Source: a virus. Taken from it: a stretch of DNA of 62,650 bases. The translations under genes and the position numbers were made by a program. Where the stretch lies: the IMG/VR virus record IMGVR_UViG_3300020196_000034, positions 1 through 62,650 of that record, one strand, 5' to 3'. A model generated the notes under the pieces. It was not told where the DNA came from, searched no databases, and worked only from the letters and a program-made list of their open reading frames with translations. Of this stretch, positions 62,545 through 62,650 are shown piece by piece. Position 1 is the first letter of the stretch, and the number at the start of each line of letters is the position of its first letter.

Positions 62545-62650
62545 ATGAGAACAATTAATGAATATAAGAAAAGATTTTATCAATTAATTGAGTCAACGAT
62601 CGGTGATGTAAAACCATTAATCGTGGAACAATCAACAGGTGATACATTTT
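62545..62650 (+). CDS. N-terminus of a putative packaged protein (cut by window edge)
   Basis: The 35 visible codons read MRTINEYKKRFYQLIESTIG, then DVKPLIVEQSTGDTF. The basic amphipathic start and the I-V-E (residue 28) or L-I-E (residue 16) site place it with the targeting-peptide proteins of the minus strand, here on the plus strand. An A-rich leader precedes it. The rest of the protein lies outside the window, so its function cannot be told. Confidence 0.6.
   Translation, partial: MRTINEYKKRFYQLIESTIGDVKPLIVEQSTGDTF

Noticed and set aside
1-62650. Recoded stop codons, as in some Bacteroidota phages
   Set aside because: TAA, TAG and TGA each end well-recognised genes followed closely by the next start, and no recognised gene is broken by one of them.
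1-62650. Prophage or integrated element
   Set aside because: No integrase, repressor-integrase region, attachment-site repeat or host chromosomal gene block is seen; the few host-like genes are isolated cassettes.

Overview
This window looks like part of the genome of a large, AT-rich, contractile-tailed (T4-like, myovirus-type) bacteriophage. It encodes a tail sheath, a tail tube, a tape-measure-like protein, gp25-, gp6- and gp53-like baseplate parts, and a T4-style replication and recombination set (gp41/DnaB-like helicase, UvsX-like recombinase, gp32-like ssDNA-binding protein, 5'-3' exonuclease). The host is probably a member of the Bacteroidota. Several promoters have the TTG-N19/20-TAnnTTTG layout of that phylum, leaders are A-rich without clear Shine-Dalgarno sites, and a DUF5522-type protein is present. 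TAA, TAG and TGA all end genes here, so the standard bacterial code fits. No tRNA, rRNA, CRISPR array, integrase or insertion sequence was seen.

Nearly everything lies on the minus strand, so it is best read from right to left. (1) 62650-53455: a few small plus-strand ORFs at the edge, then tail sheath, three small proteins with a shared N-terminal peptide, a convergent plus-strand cassette, a large protein with HExxH and HAD-like segments, and tail tube. (2) 53353-42188: three large proteins with similar N-termini, a T4_baseplate-type assembly protein with a probable frameshifted extension, an unknown protein and the tape measure. (3) 41992-32367: a large tail protein, a gp53/LysM-like protein and a giant hub protein with a C-terminal GH19-like lysozyme segment. 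(4) 32329-23092: small unknown genes, gp32, UvsX, exonuclease, helicase, a cobalamin-dependent ribonucleotide reductase and DUF5522. (5) 23067-22510: a plus-strand secreted metzincin with its own promoter and terminator. (6) 22438-1: a Cys-rich OmpA-like protein, gp25, gp6, a membrane protein, five large or medium baseplate proteins, a 2818-residue Cys-rich, collagen-containing protein and the start of a tail fibre.

The most interesting signal is a family of N-terminal peptides on at least ten otherwise unrelated proteins. Each is about 19-45 residues long, is basic and amphipathic, and ends in a [LIF]-x-E site. They resemble the capsid-targeting sequences that T4 internal proteins lose to the prohead protease. 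If this is right, the phage packs a large protein cargo into the head, including a fused HExxH/HAD protein, a Cys-rich OmpA-like protein and membrane-active candidates, and delivers it with the DNA. One such peptide lies inside a larger ORF, which suggests a gene fusion. Another occurs in a 56-bp leader-plus-peptide block that is duplicated with one mismatch. A second strong signal is a +1 or -2 frameshift at a T6 run that opens a 50-codon extension of the tail assembly protein upstream of the tape measure. Third, a motif ATATTTATW recurs in sense orientation just before about 14 gene starts on both strands.
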